The position numbers were made by a program, and so were the translations under genes. The notes under the pieces were generated by a model. The model was not told the DNA's origin. It saw nothing but the letters and a program-made list of their open reading frames with translations, and made no database searches. Below are positions 8,340 through 16,209 of a DNA stretch of 64,000 nt, one piece after another. This DNA is from Rubrivivax sp. Its GTDB lineage: Bacteria; Pseudomonadota; Gammaproteobacteria; Burkholderiales; Burkholderiaceae_C. Within the stretch, counting starts at the first letter, position 1. Each line of letters begins with the position of its first letter. The DNA lies in contig JAIYCR010000082.1 in NCBI GenBank assembly GCA_027487905.1, positions 62,001 to 126,000 on the forward strand, read 5' to 3'.

Positions 8340-9415
8340 GCGACCTCCGCGGCCTTGCGGGCGCGGCCCACCCGGGCCGGGTCCAGGTGCAGCAGTTCGC
8401 AGGCGTTCTTCCAGCGGATCTTGTCCAGGTCTGCGTCGCTCAGGCGCAGGCCGTGGGTGAGGTCGTGCCGGACGGCGTCGCTGCCGCCGAAGTTGCTGCC
8501 GTAGAGGATGCGGTCGGCGCCCATCACGTCGACCACCGCCTGGCGCATGGCCACCTCATGCAGCTCGACGTCGAAATAGAAGTTCTTCAGGTAGTCCAGC
8601 ACCGGCCGCTTGTTGCGGCTCACGTCCAGGTTGGGGTTGCACTGGGCCAGGCGACCGAGCTGGTAGGGCACGAAGCCGCCGCCGTGGGTGATGTAGACCT
8701 TCAGGCCCGGGAAGCGGTCGAGCACGCCGCCGTTGACGAGGTACCAGAAGCAGCGGGTCTCGTCGTAGTTCATGCCGACGATGGCCGTGGTCTCGTAGCG
8801 GTCGGTGTTGGCGTGCTCGCCCCAGGTGACCGACTGGTTGTAGCCGTGCACGAAGATCGGAAGGTCGAGGTCGCACAGCGTCTTCCAGACGACGTCGAGC
8901 TGCGGCGAGTCGAACTCGAGGCCACCGAAGTTCGCACCGCCGCAGACCAGCCCCTTGGCCCCCAGCTCGGTGCAGGCGCGACGGATCTCCTGGGCCGCCG
9001 CGTGCGGGGCGTTCATCGGGGCGTGCGCCCAGTACATCAGCCGGTCCGGCGCGCCGGAGCAGTACTCGGCCAGGGTCTCGTTGACCTTGCGGGCGAAGCG
9101 CACGCCGAACTCGGCATCGGCCCAGTACATGTAGCAATGCGAAGGCACCGAGACGACCTGCGCGTCCTGGCCCGCGGCATCCATGGCCGCCAGGCGATTG
9201 CGCGGATCGGCCCAGCGGGCCAGGTAATCCTCGAGGCGCGGGCCGTTGCCCGAGCGGACCGCCGCCTTGCGCTCCGGCGAACCCAGACCCAGGATCCAGT
9301 GGCCCACGCGCAGCTTGATGTCCCCGTCGGCATGCTGCTCGAAGAAGGGCCCCCAGTGCGGGTGCTGGTTGTAGTAGCCCGGGTGCGGGGCATGGGCGTG
9401 CAAGTCGATCAGCAT
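8336..9415 (-). CDS. Amidohydrolase family protein (ACMSD-like)
   Basis: TIM-barrel metal-dependent hydrolase or decarboxylase, 359 residues, of the group that includes 2-amino-3-carboxymuconate semialdehyde decarboxylase. N-terminal metal motif is DLHAHAPH. Further histidines lie in IFVHGYNQ and YITHGGGF, and the C-terminal aspartate in LYGSNFGGSD. It is the first gene of the minus-strand group running to 3443. The ATG at 9415 starts the barrel directly. The group probably performs ring cleavage by hydrolysis or decarboxylation, since the next gene is an FAH hydrolase. Confidence 0.9.
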   Translation of the reverse strand: MLIDLHAHAPHPGYYNQHPHWGPFFEQHADGDIKLRVGHWILGLGSPERKAAVRSGNGPRLEDYLARWADPRNRLAAMDAAGQDAQVVSVPSHCYMYWADAEFGVRFARKVNETLAEYCSGAPDRLMYWAHAPMNAPHAAAQEIRRACTELGAKGLVCGGANFGGLEFDSPQLDVVWKTLCDLDLPIFVHGYNQSVTWGEHANTDRYETTAIVGMNYDETRCFWYLVNGGVLDRFPGLKVYITHGGGFVPYQLGRLAQCNPNLDVSRNKRPVLDYLKNFYFDVELHEVAMRQAVVDVMGADRILYGSNFGGSDAVRHDLTHGLRLSDADLDKIRWKNACELLHLDPARVGRARKAAEVA

Positions 9416-9526
9416 GGCGGACGCTCGTTCAAGTGGGGTGGTTGCCGCAGCCTGCCGCGCCGGCCGGCCTGCGGTGGGCCTTGCAGGAACGCCATGACCG
9501 TCACGGGCCTGCACGCTGATATTAAT

Positions 9527-9543
9527 CACAAAGAGCGTTTGTG
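9527..9543. promoter_or_regulatory. 17-bp palindrome CACAAA-N5-TTTGTG
   Basis: Perfect 6-bp inverted repeat (CACAAA GAGCG TTTGTG) 112-128 bases upstream of the amidohydrolase start, in the 207-base gap before the TetR gene. It is a plausible operator of that operon. The right end continues into TTTGTGTTCA, which also occurs at 17817-17826. Confidence 0.55.
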
Positions 9544-9622
9544 TTCAATTCTCGCGTTTACCCGGGGCCCGGCGTCCGCCGGTTGACGGGGCAGCCCACC
9601 CCGCCGCCCACCCACCCTGCCC

Positions 9623-10312
9623 TCAGCGACGCGCCCGCACCGGCCCCCCCGCCAGCAGCGCATCGACCATGCGCTCGATGCGGCGGGGAATTGCCTTGCG
9701 GTCGCCGTCGCTGGGCACGAGCTGCTCGCTCAGCACATAGCGGATCAGCATCTCGGCCACGAGCTCGCGGTCGACCTCAACGCCCAGCCGCGCTTCCCAC
9801 GCGTCGAAGACGATGCCCAGCGCGTCCTGGAAGCGGACCACCGAGTCGTGGAAGATGCGCTTGAAGAAGCCCAGCGCGTACTCGGGCGCCACCATCAGCA
9901 GCCGCCGCGCCTTGCCGTGCTGCAGGTAGTGGTCGAGGTAGGCGACGATGGCGGTGAACCGCTCCTCGGGCGCCGGGTGCTGGGCCACGACCGCCTGCAG
10001 CGCGCGGTGGAACCGCTCCCGCTTGTGGCGCGAGAAGGCGTCGAGCAGTTCCTCCTGCGACGCGAAGTAGCGGTAGAAGGTGCCCCGCGACACCTCCGCG
10101 GCACGGCAGACGTCCAGGATGGAGATCCGCTCGGCGCCGGACTCCAGGATGATCTGCTCGGTGCAGGCGAGGATCTTCTCGATCGTCTGCTCCGAACGCC
10201 GGTTGCTCCGGCGCAAGGGCGCCTCCGTTGCCACCGCCCGCTGCGGCAAGGCGACCACCCGCGGGGAAGCGGGACGCGCAGCGCTGGGCTTGGAAGTAGG
10301 ACGGGTTGCCAT
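9623..10312 (-). CDS. TetR family transcriptional regulator
   Basis: DNA-binding one-domain sensor of 229 residues. After a 30-odd-residue Ala/Pro/Arg-rich N-terminal tail, the TetR helix-turn-helix is clear: TIEKILACTEQIILESGA, then ISILDVCRAAEVSRGTFYRYFASQEELLDAF. The C-terminal ligand domain is all-helical and unassigned. The ATG at 10312 has GAAGGG about ten bases upstream; a TTG at 10330 is an alternative. It is divergent from the CoA ligase gene at 10464 with a palindrome between them, so autoregulation and control of that ligase are likely. Confidence 0.92.
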   Translation of the reverse strand: MATRPTSKPSAARPASPRVVALPQRAVATEAPLRRSNRRSEQTIEKILACTEQIILESGAERISILDVCRAAEVSRGTFYRYFASQEELLDAFSRHKRERFHRALQAVVAQHPAPEERFTAIVAYLDHYLQHGKARRLLMVAPEYALGFFKRIFHDSVVRFQDALGIVFDAWEARLGVEVDRELVAEMLIRYVLSEQLVPSDGDRKAIPRRIERMVDALLAGGPVRARR

Positions 10313-10407
10313 GGTGCTGCGGCCCTTCAAAGCGATGGGACGCGCCGGGCGCGACGGGGCTCAGGGTTTACCTCGGAGGCGTTCAGTCTTCCTGTCATTA
10401 GAATTTC

Positions 10408-10425
10408 CGTTCTGATATTGGAACG
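10408..10425. promoter_or_regulatory. Candidate TetR operator CGTTC-N8-GAACG
   Basis: An 18-bp inverted repeat with perfect 5-bp arms. It overlaps a second inverted repeat, AGAA-N6-TTCT, at 10400-10413. Both lie in the 151-base divergent gap between the TetR gene and the CoA ligase gene, the usual position of a TetR operator. Short arms make this tentative. Confidence 0.45.
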
Positions 10426-10463
10426 ATTGCGCCGCGAGGCGCCTCCGACGCGAGGTCCGAGAC

Positions 10464-12095
10464 ATGAGTGGCATGGGCCCCCGGGAAACCTGGTCGCTGG
10501 GCGAGCAGGACACCATCATCGACGCGCTCGAACGCGCAGTGCAACGGCACCCCGACCGCGTGCTGCTCGATTTCTCCGGCGAGCTGCACACCTACGCCCA
10601 GGTCGACCAGGCCTCCACCGCCCTGGCGCACGGCCTGGCCGCACAGGGCGTGGCCGCTGGCCACACGGTGCTGACCATGCTGGACAACAACGCGGACGCG
10701 GTGCTGTGCTGGCTGGCCATCAACAAGCTGCGCGCGGTCAGCGTTCCGATCAACACGGCACTCAAGGGCGAATTCCTGCGCCACCAGATCGCCGACGCCG
10801 ACACAGAGATCGTCATCTGCGAGGCGGAGTATGTCGAACGCATCGCACAAGTCTGTGCTGAGCTGCCTCGACTGCGGCAGGTGCTGCACCGGGGCAGCCG
10901 GCCCGGTGGCGCCTGCGGCCCGGTGCCGCTGGCCGCGCTGGACGGCTGCCGCAGCGCGCAGACCGCGCCGCTGGCGGAAAAGCCCCGCCCCTGGGATCTG
11001 GCCTGCCTGATCTACACCTCGGGTACGACCGGCCCGAGCAAGGGCTGCATGATCAGCTACAACTACATGTGCAACCTGGCGCGGCTGCAGCTGCGTGCCG
11101 GGCCCGCCACGGCCGACGACGTCACCCTGACGCCGCTGCCGCTCTTCCACATGAATGCGATGTGCGTGGGCGTGCTGGCGAGCATCCTGGTCGGTGCGCG
11201 GGTGGCCATCGTGCCGCGCTTCTCGGTGTCCAACTTCTGGCCGGAAGTCGAACGCAGCGGCGCGACCATTGCGTCCATCCTGGGCGGCATGGGCGCACTG
11301 CTCGCCCAGGCGCCCGATTGCGATGCCGCGCGGCGTTGCTTCGGGCAGGTCCACACCGTGCGCGGCAACCCCTTCACCGAGCCGGTCAAAGCCATCTGGC
11401 GTGAACGCTTCGGCGCCCGGCAGGTGGGCGGAAACGGCTATGGGCTCACCGAAGCGGCCGTCATCACGACGCTGGCGGCCGGTGAGCCGGCCGCGCCGGG
11501 GTCTTCGGGCCGACGCGTGGCCGATTTCGACGTGCGCATCGTCGACGAGCTCGACCGCGAGCTGCCTGCCGGGCAGGCCGGCGAGATCATCGTGCGGCCG
11601 CTGCGCCCCGACATCATGTTCATGGGCTACTGGCGCAGGCCCGAGGACACGCTCAAGCTGATGCGCAACCTGTGGCTGCACACCGGCGACATCGGGCGCT
11701 TCGACGAGGACGGCTTCTTCTATTTCGTCGACCGCAAGAAGGACTACCTGCGCCGCCGGGGCGAGAACATCTCGAGCTTCGAACTGGAAGCCGCCTTCGC
11801 CCGGCACCCTGCCATCGCCGAGGTGGCCGTGCACGCGGTGCCTTCGCCCCGCGGCGAGGACGACGTCAAGGTCACCGCGGTGCTGCATCCGCAGGCGTCG
11901 CTGGCCCCCGAGGCGCTGTTCCACTGGGCGGTCGACGCGGTGCCCTACTACGCGCTGCCGCGCTACATCGAGTTCCGCGACAGCCTGCCGAAGAACCCGC
12001 AGGGCCGGGTGCTGAAGTACCAGCTGCGCGACGAGGGCTGCACCGCGGCCACCTGGGACCAGGAGACCAGCGGCATCGCAGTGGCCAAGCGTTGA
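10464..12095 (+). CDS. Acyl-CoA synthetase (AMP-binding)
   Basis: ATP-dependent ligase that activates a carboxylic acid through an acyl-adenylate to its CoA ester; 543 residues. Motifs in order: P-loop IYTSGTTGPSKGC at about residues 180-192, the A5 segment GNGYGLTEA, the hinge region HTGDIGRFDEDGFFYFVDRKKD, GENISSFELE, and a C-terminal lysine near PKNPQGRVLKYQL. It is divergent from a TetR gene and stands alone on this strand. It probably activates an early pathway acid. A second ligase is at 54363. Confidence 0.94.
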   Translation: MSGMGPRETWSLGEQDTIIDALERAVQRHPDRVLLDFSGELHTYAQVDQASTALAHGLAAQGVAAGHTVLTMLDNNADAVLCWLAINKLRAVSVPINTALKGEFLRHQIADADTEIVICEAEYVERIAQVCAELPRLRQVLHRGSRPGGACGPVPLAALDGCRSAQTAPLAEKPRPWDLACLIYTSGTTGPSKGCMISYNYMCNLARLQLRAGPATADDVTLTPLPLFHMNAMCVGVLASILVGARVAIVPRFSVSNFWPEVERSGATIASILGGMGALLAQAPDCDAARRCFGQVHTVRGNPFTEPVKAIWRERFGARQVGGNGYGLTEAAVITTLAAGEPAAPGSSGRRVADFDVRIVDELDRELPAGQAGEIIVRPLRPDIMFMGYWRRPEDTLKLMRNLWLHTGDIGRFDEDGFFYFVDRKKDYLRRRGENISSFELEAAFARHPAIAEVAVHAVPSPRGEDDVKVTAVLHPQASLAPEALFHWAVDAVPYYALPRYIEFRDSLPKNPQGRVLKYQLRDEGCTAATWDQETSGIAVAKR

Positions 12096-12111
12096 GTTCA
12101 AGGCCTCGGGT

Positions 12112-12915
12112 TCAGTATTCCCGCACCGCCACACCGGCCGGCCGCGAGTTGTAGCCCGGCAGGTGCAGGCCGCCGTCCACGTGCAGCGTCACGCCGGTGA
12201 CGTAGCGCGACATGTCGGAGGCGAGGAACACCACCGCCGGGCCGATGTCCGCCTCGGGGTCCCCGGGCCGGCCCAGCGGCCGCGCGGCGGCCGACCGTTC
12301 GTAGAAACCGGGGTTCTCGGCAGCCAAGCGGTGGAAGGTGGCGCCCATCGCAGTGGGCGCGATGGCGTTGCAGGTGATGTTGAACCGACCCCACTCCGAC
12401 GCAGCGCTTCGGGTCAGGCCGACCACGCCGGACTTGCCGGTGTTGTAGTCGCTGTGCTGCCAGGCCCCGGTGTCCACGTCGATGGAGGTGAAGTTCACGA
12501 TGCGGCCACCGCCGCGCGCCTTCAGGTGCGGCAAGGCCGCCCGCATCGCCCACCAGCTGGCCCAGACGGTGGAGGTCAGGGTGCGCTCGAGCTGCTCGTC
12601 GGTCTTGTGCTCCAGCAGCACGTGCTCGGAGGGAACGAAGGCGTTGTTGACCAGGATGTCGAGCCCGCCGAAGTGGTCGACGGCCGTCTGCACCGCGGCC
12701 TGCACGCTGGCCTTGTCCATCACGTCGGTGCGCAGGAAGAGCGCGCGGGCGCCCAGCTCCTGCTGCAGCTCGCCCTCGACCTGCCGACCGCTCGCCTCGT
12801 CGATCTCGGCGATGAGGACAGCCGCTCCTTCGCGTGCGAAACAGCGCGCCACACCGCGCCCGATGCCGCCACCGGCACCCGTGATGATGGCGACCTTGCC
12901 TGCGAGCAAACCCAT
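12112..12915 (-). CDS. Short-chain dehydrogenase/reductase
   Basis: A 267-residue SDR. It has the glycine motif TGAGGGIGRG, NNAF in place of NNAG, a serine in NFTSID and the catalytic YNTGK. The C-terminus (DMSRYVTGVTLHVDGGLHLPG) is typical of classical SDRs. I chose the ATG at 12915 because GGAG lies seven bases upstream; ATGs at 12927 and 12957 would add 4 and 14 residues without an obvious ribosome site. It faces the CoA ligase tail to tail and is divergent from the DUF2889 gene. Confidence 0.9.
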   Translation of the reverse strand: MGLLAGKVAIITGAGGGIGRGVARCFAREGAAVLIAEIDEASGRQVEGELQQELGARALFLRTDVMDKASVQAAVQTAVDHFGGLDILVNNAFVPSEHVLLEHKTDEQLERTLTSTVWASWWAMRAALPHLKARGGGRIVNFTSIDVDTGAWQHSDYNTGKSGVVGLTRSAASEWGRFNITCNAIAPTAMGATFHRLAAENPGFYERSAAARPLGRPGDPEADIGPAVVFLASDMSRYVTGVTLHVDGGLHLPGYNSRPAGVAVREY

Positions 12916-12937
12916 GCCGCGCTCCATAAGTTGAACA

Positions 12938-12953
12938 GTTATCGTGTTATCGT
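12938..12953. promoter_or_regulatory. Tandem GTTATCGT repeat in divergent promoter
   Basis: GTTATCGT occurs twice head to tail (12938-12945, 12946-12953) in the 46-base gap between the divergent SDR and DUF2889 genes. Because the gap is so short, both promoters must overlap it. It may be a direct-repeat regulator site. Confidence 0.4.
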
Positions 12954-12961
12954 ACATTTTT

Positions 12962-13762
12962 ATGGCTTCAACACCCTTCGTGCTGACCCTCGGATCGCCA
13001 CCGACCCGGCCCTTGTTCAGGCGCGTGATCCGACTGCGGGGGCACTGCAGGCCGAACGGCGACGCCCGCTCGTCCGTGCTTGTGCGTGCCGCGCTGGAGG
13101 ATGACTTCCACCACTTCCGGGTGGAACTGGTCGTTGCCGACGGGCGCATCGGCCGCGTCGCGGCGCAGACCCCGCGCCACCCCTACAGCCTGTGCCCGAG
13201 CGCCGGCGACGCGCTGCAGGCACTGGTCGGCCTGGAGCCTTCGCGGCATGCGCATGCGCTGGCCCAGGCGGTCGAACAGAACGAGCAGTGCACCCACCTG
13301 CTGGACCTGGCCGGCCTGGCCGGCGCCCTGGCCGTGCGCGGCATCGCCGAGCGGCGCTACGACATCGACGTGGCGCAGCGCCAGGCGGGCCGAACCCAGG
13401 CCCGGCTGGCGCGGGACGGCACTGACCTGCTGTGCTGGGAGGTGCAGGACCTCGCCGTGATCGGCCCCGACCCCTACAGCGGCCTGGACCTGCGCAAGGG
13501 CATGGCCCGCTGGGCGCTCGGCCATCTGCCCGAGGAACAGGCCGAAGCGGTGCTGGTGCTGCGCCGCTGCGCCGCCATCTCGATGGGCAAGGGGCTGCCG
13601 CTGGACGATCAACCCCATGCCCAACCCACGGGTCGCTGCTATGCGCAGCAGCCCAGGCGTGCGCCCAGTGCCATCCGACAGGTGGGTTCCACCCTGGATT
13701 TCACCGCGCGGGCGGCCGAGCTGTGCGCGGACGACGAGGCCTGGCTCGACGCGCGCGACTGA
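12962..13762 (+). CDS. DUF2889 domain protein
   Basis: A 266-residue soluble protein. The opening RRVIRLRGHCRPNG followed by FHHFRVELVVADGRIGRV, and a conserved HPYSLCPSAGDALQALVGL segment, fit my recollection of the DUF2889 family, often found in proteobacterial catabolic clusters. Function unknown. Residues 130-145 (GIAERRYDIDVAQRQAG) and the C-terminal half have no recognised motif. The ATG at 12962 has no clear ribosome site; a GTG at 12944 is also possible. It ends 19 bases from the stop of the convergent oxygenase beta gene. Confidence 0.75.
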   Translation: MASTPFVLTLGSPPTRPLFRRVIRLRGHCRPNGDARSSVLVRAALEDDFHHFRVELVVADGRIGRVAAQTPRHPYSLCPSAGDALQALVGLEPSRHAHALAQAVEQNEQCTHLLDLAGLAGALAVRGIAERRYDIDVAQRQAGRTQARLARDGTDLLCWEVQDLAVIGPDPYSGLDLRKGMARWALGHLPEEQAEAVLVLRRCAAISMGKGLPLDDQPHAQPTGRCYAQQPRRAPSAIRQVGSTLDFTARAAELCADDEAWLDARD

Positions 13763-13780
13763 GGCGCGCGACACCGGCGC

Positions 13781-14323
13781 TCAGAGGAAGATGGCCAGAT
13801 TCGGCGTGCCGATCACGGCCTGATCGAGCAGGATCTCGCGGCGGGCCAGCTTGAAGGTGTCGCCGGCTTCGCGCAGCAGGTCGATGCGCTCGCCGCTGAT
13901 GAGGTCCAGGTCGTCGAAGTTGAAGCGGCTGCGGGTCACCAGCAGGTTGCTGCGCACCTTCAGTTCGCCCGGGCGCTCGGCCTGCTCGACCCAGACGTTG
14001 GTCACCATCCGGCGGGTGCGCGACGGCGGGTCTTCCGCCCAGGCACTCTTGGTGCCGGTCAAGCGCATCACCCGACCCATGATGGAGCGCCAGTCGTCCT
14101 CGAAGTGCATGGTGGTGCGGACGTAGGACGACGCGTGCTGGGCCATCGGCCGGGTCTCGCGCAGCGGCGCGGTGTAGACCAGGTCTTCGGCCAGGGTGGC
14201 GGCCCACTCCTTCAGCCGGATCTCGTCGAGCAGACGGGCCTCGGTGTAGAGGAAGTGGAGCACGCGGTTGTAGGTGGGGGAACCGATGGCAACGGTCTGA
14301 CCCGGCTGGAATTCACTCATCAT
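13781..14323 (-). CDS. Aromatic-ring-hydroxylating dioxygenase, beta subunit
   Basis: Small structural subunit of a Rieske non-heme iron ring-hydroxylating oxygenase, 180 residues, of the NTF2-like fold. Typical features are FLYTEARLLDEIRLKEWAA near the N-terminus and RVMRLTGTKSAWAEDPPSRTRRMVTNV in the middle, shortened here to RVMRL and SRTRRMVTNV as key stretches. It directly follows the alpha subunit gene with a 29-base gap. Start could be either of two adjacent ATGs (14323 or 14320). It forms hexamers with the alpha subunit in known family members. Confidence 0.94.
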   Translation of the reverse strand: MMSEFQPGQTVAIGSPTYNRVLHFLYTEARLLDEIRLKEWAATLAEDLVYTAPLRETRPMAQHASSYVRTTMHFEDDWRSIMGRVMRLTGTKSAWAEDPPSRTRRMVTNVWVEQAERPGELKVRSNLLVTRSRFNFDDLDLISGERIDLLREAGDTFKLARREILLDQAVIGTPNLAIFL

Positions 14324-14352
14324 GGGCTTTCGCGGAGGTCGACGGGGCTGGC

Positions 14353-15744
14353 TCAGATCTCGCCGTTCATCAGCTGGCGCCAGTAGAGCCACCAGTGCCA
14401 CTGGGTATCGTCCTTGGTGAAGCCCTCGTTGATGATGCCCGGGCCCGGCCAGCCCTCGGGGCGGCCGGTCTCGTAGACGGCCTGGTACTTCAGCGTCATC
14501 TTGCGGCCCTGCGCGCCCTTGGCGGCCAGCGTCATGTGCGGCCAGGTGTCGGAGTCGTCCTGCTCGACCATGCCCGAGGTTCCGAAGAGCTGCGTCGTCT
14601 GGCGCCGCATCTTGTCGCGCAGTTCGGGGGGCGCGTCCTTCTCGGCGAGGATCCAGTTGACGAACTCGAGCTTGTCCGGGCCGCGCGGCACGTAGGCATG
14701 CAAGGTGATGGAGCCCACCACCGAGCCATCCGCCTGCGGGATGTAGACGAAGCCGAAGAGCACGTTGGGGAAGATGCCGCCCACCTGCGGCGGCATCCAG
14801 GTGAGCGCCTGCAGCTGACCTTCGCTCAGGTGCTGGCGCAGTTGCGGCACCATCTCGGGCGTCATCCCCGACGGCGGCAGCGCCATCAGCTTCTCGTCGA
14901 GCGTCAGGTCGTTCGGCTCCTTGCCGGTGAGCTTGCGGATCTTGCGCGCCAGGTCGATGCAGCGCAGCGCGTGGCCATGCGGCGAGCTCACCTCGGCGCC
15001 GTACATCTCCGGGCTCAGGTCGGCCGAGCCGCCATCGTCCTTCTTGTAGTTGCCCACCTCGCCCAGCCAGCGGTGCAGCGTCAGCGTGTGGTAGCCGTCG
15101 GCGGCCGACTGCTCGCCGGCCGCCTTCCAGTTGGCGCGCACGGTGAAGCGCTGCGGCGGGCCCAGCACCTCCAGGCCCTTGTCGCTGCGCAGGAAGAGCA
15201 TGTCGTAGTACCACTTGGCGTCACCGAGGAACTCCTCGAAGGACGGGCCGTCCAGGTTCCAGGTGGCGAAGATCAGGCCGCCGTAGAGCGTGACCCGGGC
15301 CTTCTTCAGGCCGAGTTCCTTCTTGCTCATCAGCTTGCCGTGCATCTGCTCCTTGTCCACCGGGGCGCCGAGGAAGTCGCCGTTGGGACGGAAGGCCCAG
15401 CCGTGGTAGATGCAGGTGTGGATCTGGGTGTTGCCCGCATCGAGCGTGGACACCCGCATGCCCCGGTGCGTGCACACGTTGAGCATCACGTGGATCTCGC
15501 CGGACTTGTCCCGCGTGATCAGCACCGAGTCCGAACCCAGGTCGCGCACCATGAAATCGCCCGCGTTGGGCAGCTCGCTCTCATGGCCGAGGAAGACCCA
15601 GATGCGACCGAAGATGCGCTCCATCTCCAGCTCGTAGATTTCGGGATCGGACAGCGCCCGCATCTGCACCTCGCGGGTGGCGAGGTTCACGAGGTCGTCG
15701 ATCCGCGTGCCGTCAGCCAGCGTCGGGCGGGAGGGGGTCAACAT
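14353..15744 (-). CDS. Aromatic-ring-hydroxylating dioxygenase, alpha subunit (Rieske)
   Basis: Catalytic subunit of 463 residues. The Rieske [2Fe-2S] ligands are C91 and H93 (NVCTHRG) and C111 and H114 (CIYHGW). The mononuclear iron site is in the segment around residues 207-224, with D216, H219 and H224 (ADGYHTLTLH). It would insert oxygen into an aromatic or unsaturated ring, using electrons from a ferredoxin or rubredoxin and reductase encoded elsewhere. The ATG at 15744 has AAAGGAG at good spacing. No ferredoxin gene accompanies it. Substrate class is not readable from motifs. Confidence 0.95.
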   Translation of the reverse strand: MLTPSRPTLADGTRIDDLVNLATREVQMRALSDPEIYELEMERIFGRIWVFLGHESELPNAGDFMVRDLGSDSVLITRDKSGEIHVMLNVCTHRGMRVSTLDAGNTQIHTCIYHGWAFRPNGDFLGAPVDKEQMHGKLMSKKELGLKKARVTLYGGLIFATWNLDGPSFEEFLGDAKWYYDMLFLRSDKGLEVLGPPQRFTVRANWKAAGEQSAADGYHTLTLHRWLGEVGNYKKDDGGSADLSPEMYGAEVSSPHGHALRCIDLARKIRKLTGKEPNDLTLDEKLMALPPSGMTPEMVPQLRQHLSEGQLQALTWMPPQVGGIFPNVLFGFVYIPQADGSVVGSITLHAYVPRGPDKLEFVNWILAEKDAPPELRDKMRRQTTQLFGTSGMVEQDDSDTWPHMTLAAKGAQGRKMTLKYQAVYETGRPEGWPGPGIINEGFTKDDTQWHWWLYWRQLMNGEI

Positions 15745-15779
15745 GGGGTCTCCTTTGATTTCCTGCGCTCGGCGCTCAA

Positions 15780-15806
15780 TGTAGACACTTTTTTGAAGTC
15801 TGTACA
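15780..15806. promoter_or_regulatory. Imperfect inverted repeat TGTAGAC...TGTACA upstream of oxygenase genes
   Basis: A 27-bp element that begins TGTAGACACT, has a T-run in its centre and ends GAAGTCTGTACA. Its outer TGTA/TACA ends pair and the AGAC/GTCT blocks pair with a one-base shift. It lies 36-62 bases upstream of the alpha-subunit start, where an operator would be expected. Confidence 0.35.
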
Positions 15807-15900
15807 TTGGACGACGACCGAGCCCCGGTTGCGGACCCGGGGAAATGCGGCAGATGCCGCCCGCCGCCCCAGGGGGGACGGTGCGGACCTGTCCAGCCGC

Positions 15901-16089
15901 TCAACGCAGCAGCGCGGCGAACACCTGTTCGATGGGAACGGTCTGGGCCTGGAACATCCAGTACTGGAACTGCGCTTCCCCGACGGGCCGGGGCGCCAGG
16001 ACACCGTAGTCGGGGTCCGACGCATGGACCAGCAGGCCGGAGGCCAAGCCCACCGAGCGGGCGGCTGCCCATAAGGTCTGTACATCCAT
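15901..16089 (-). CDS. Small unrecognised protein, 62 residues
   Basis: A short open frame with an ATG preceded by GGAG at about seven bases. It is on the same strand as the oxygenase genes and 156 bases upstream of the alpha-subunit gene. The product has an LVHASDPDYGVLAPRPVG stretch and the end QTVPIEQVFAALLR; no cysteine cluster, signal peptide or membrane helix. I do not recognise it. Position between the FAH and oxygenase genes suggests a small accessory protein, but it could be a chance frame. Confidence 0.5.
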   Translation of the reverse strand: MDVQTLWAAARSVGLASGLLVHASDPDYGVLAPRPVGEAQFQYWMFQAQTVPIEQVFAALLR

Positions 16090-16209
16090 GACGGTCTCCA
16101 GTGCCGAAGCCGGGCCAGCCCCCGGCCAGACTGCAGGCCGGAGTCGCCGGATGCTAGGAGAGCCTTTTGAACAGAACCATCAGGTTTGTACCGATACGGT
16201 GGGCTGCCG

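Noticed and set aside
14395-16074. 559-codon open frame on the plus strand
   Set aside because: Antisense to the Rieske alpha subunit; no recognisable motif.
16187-16199. ACCGATACGGT short palindrome upstream of the small ORF
   Set aside because: Only 4-bp arms; expected often by chance.
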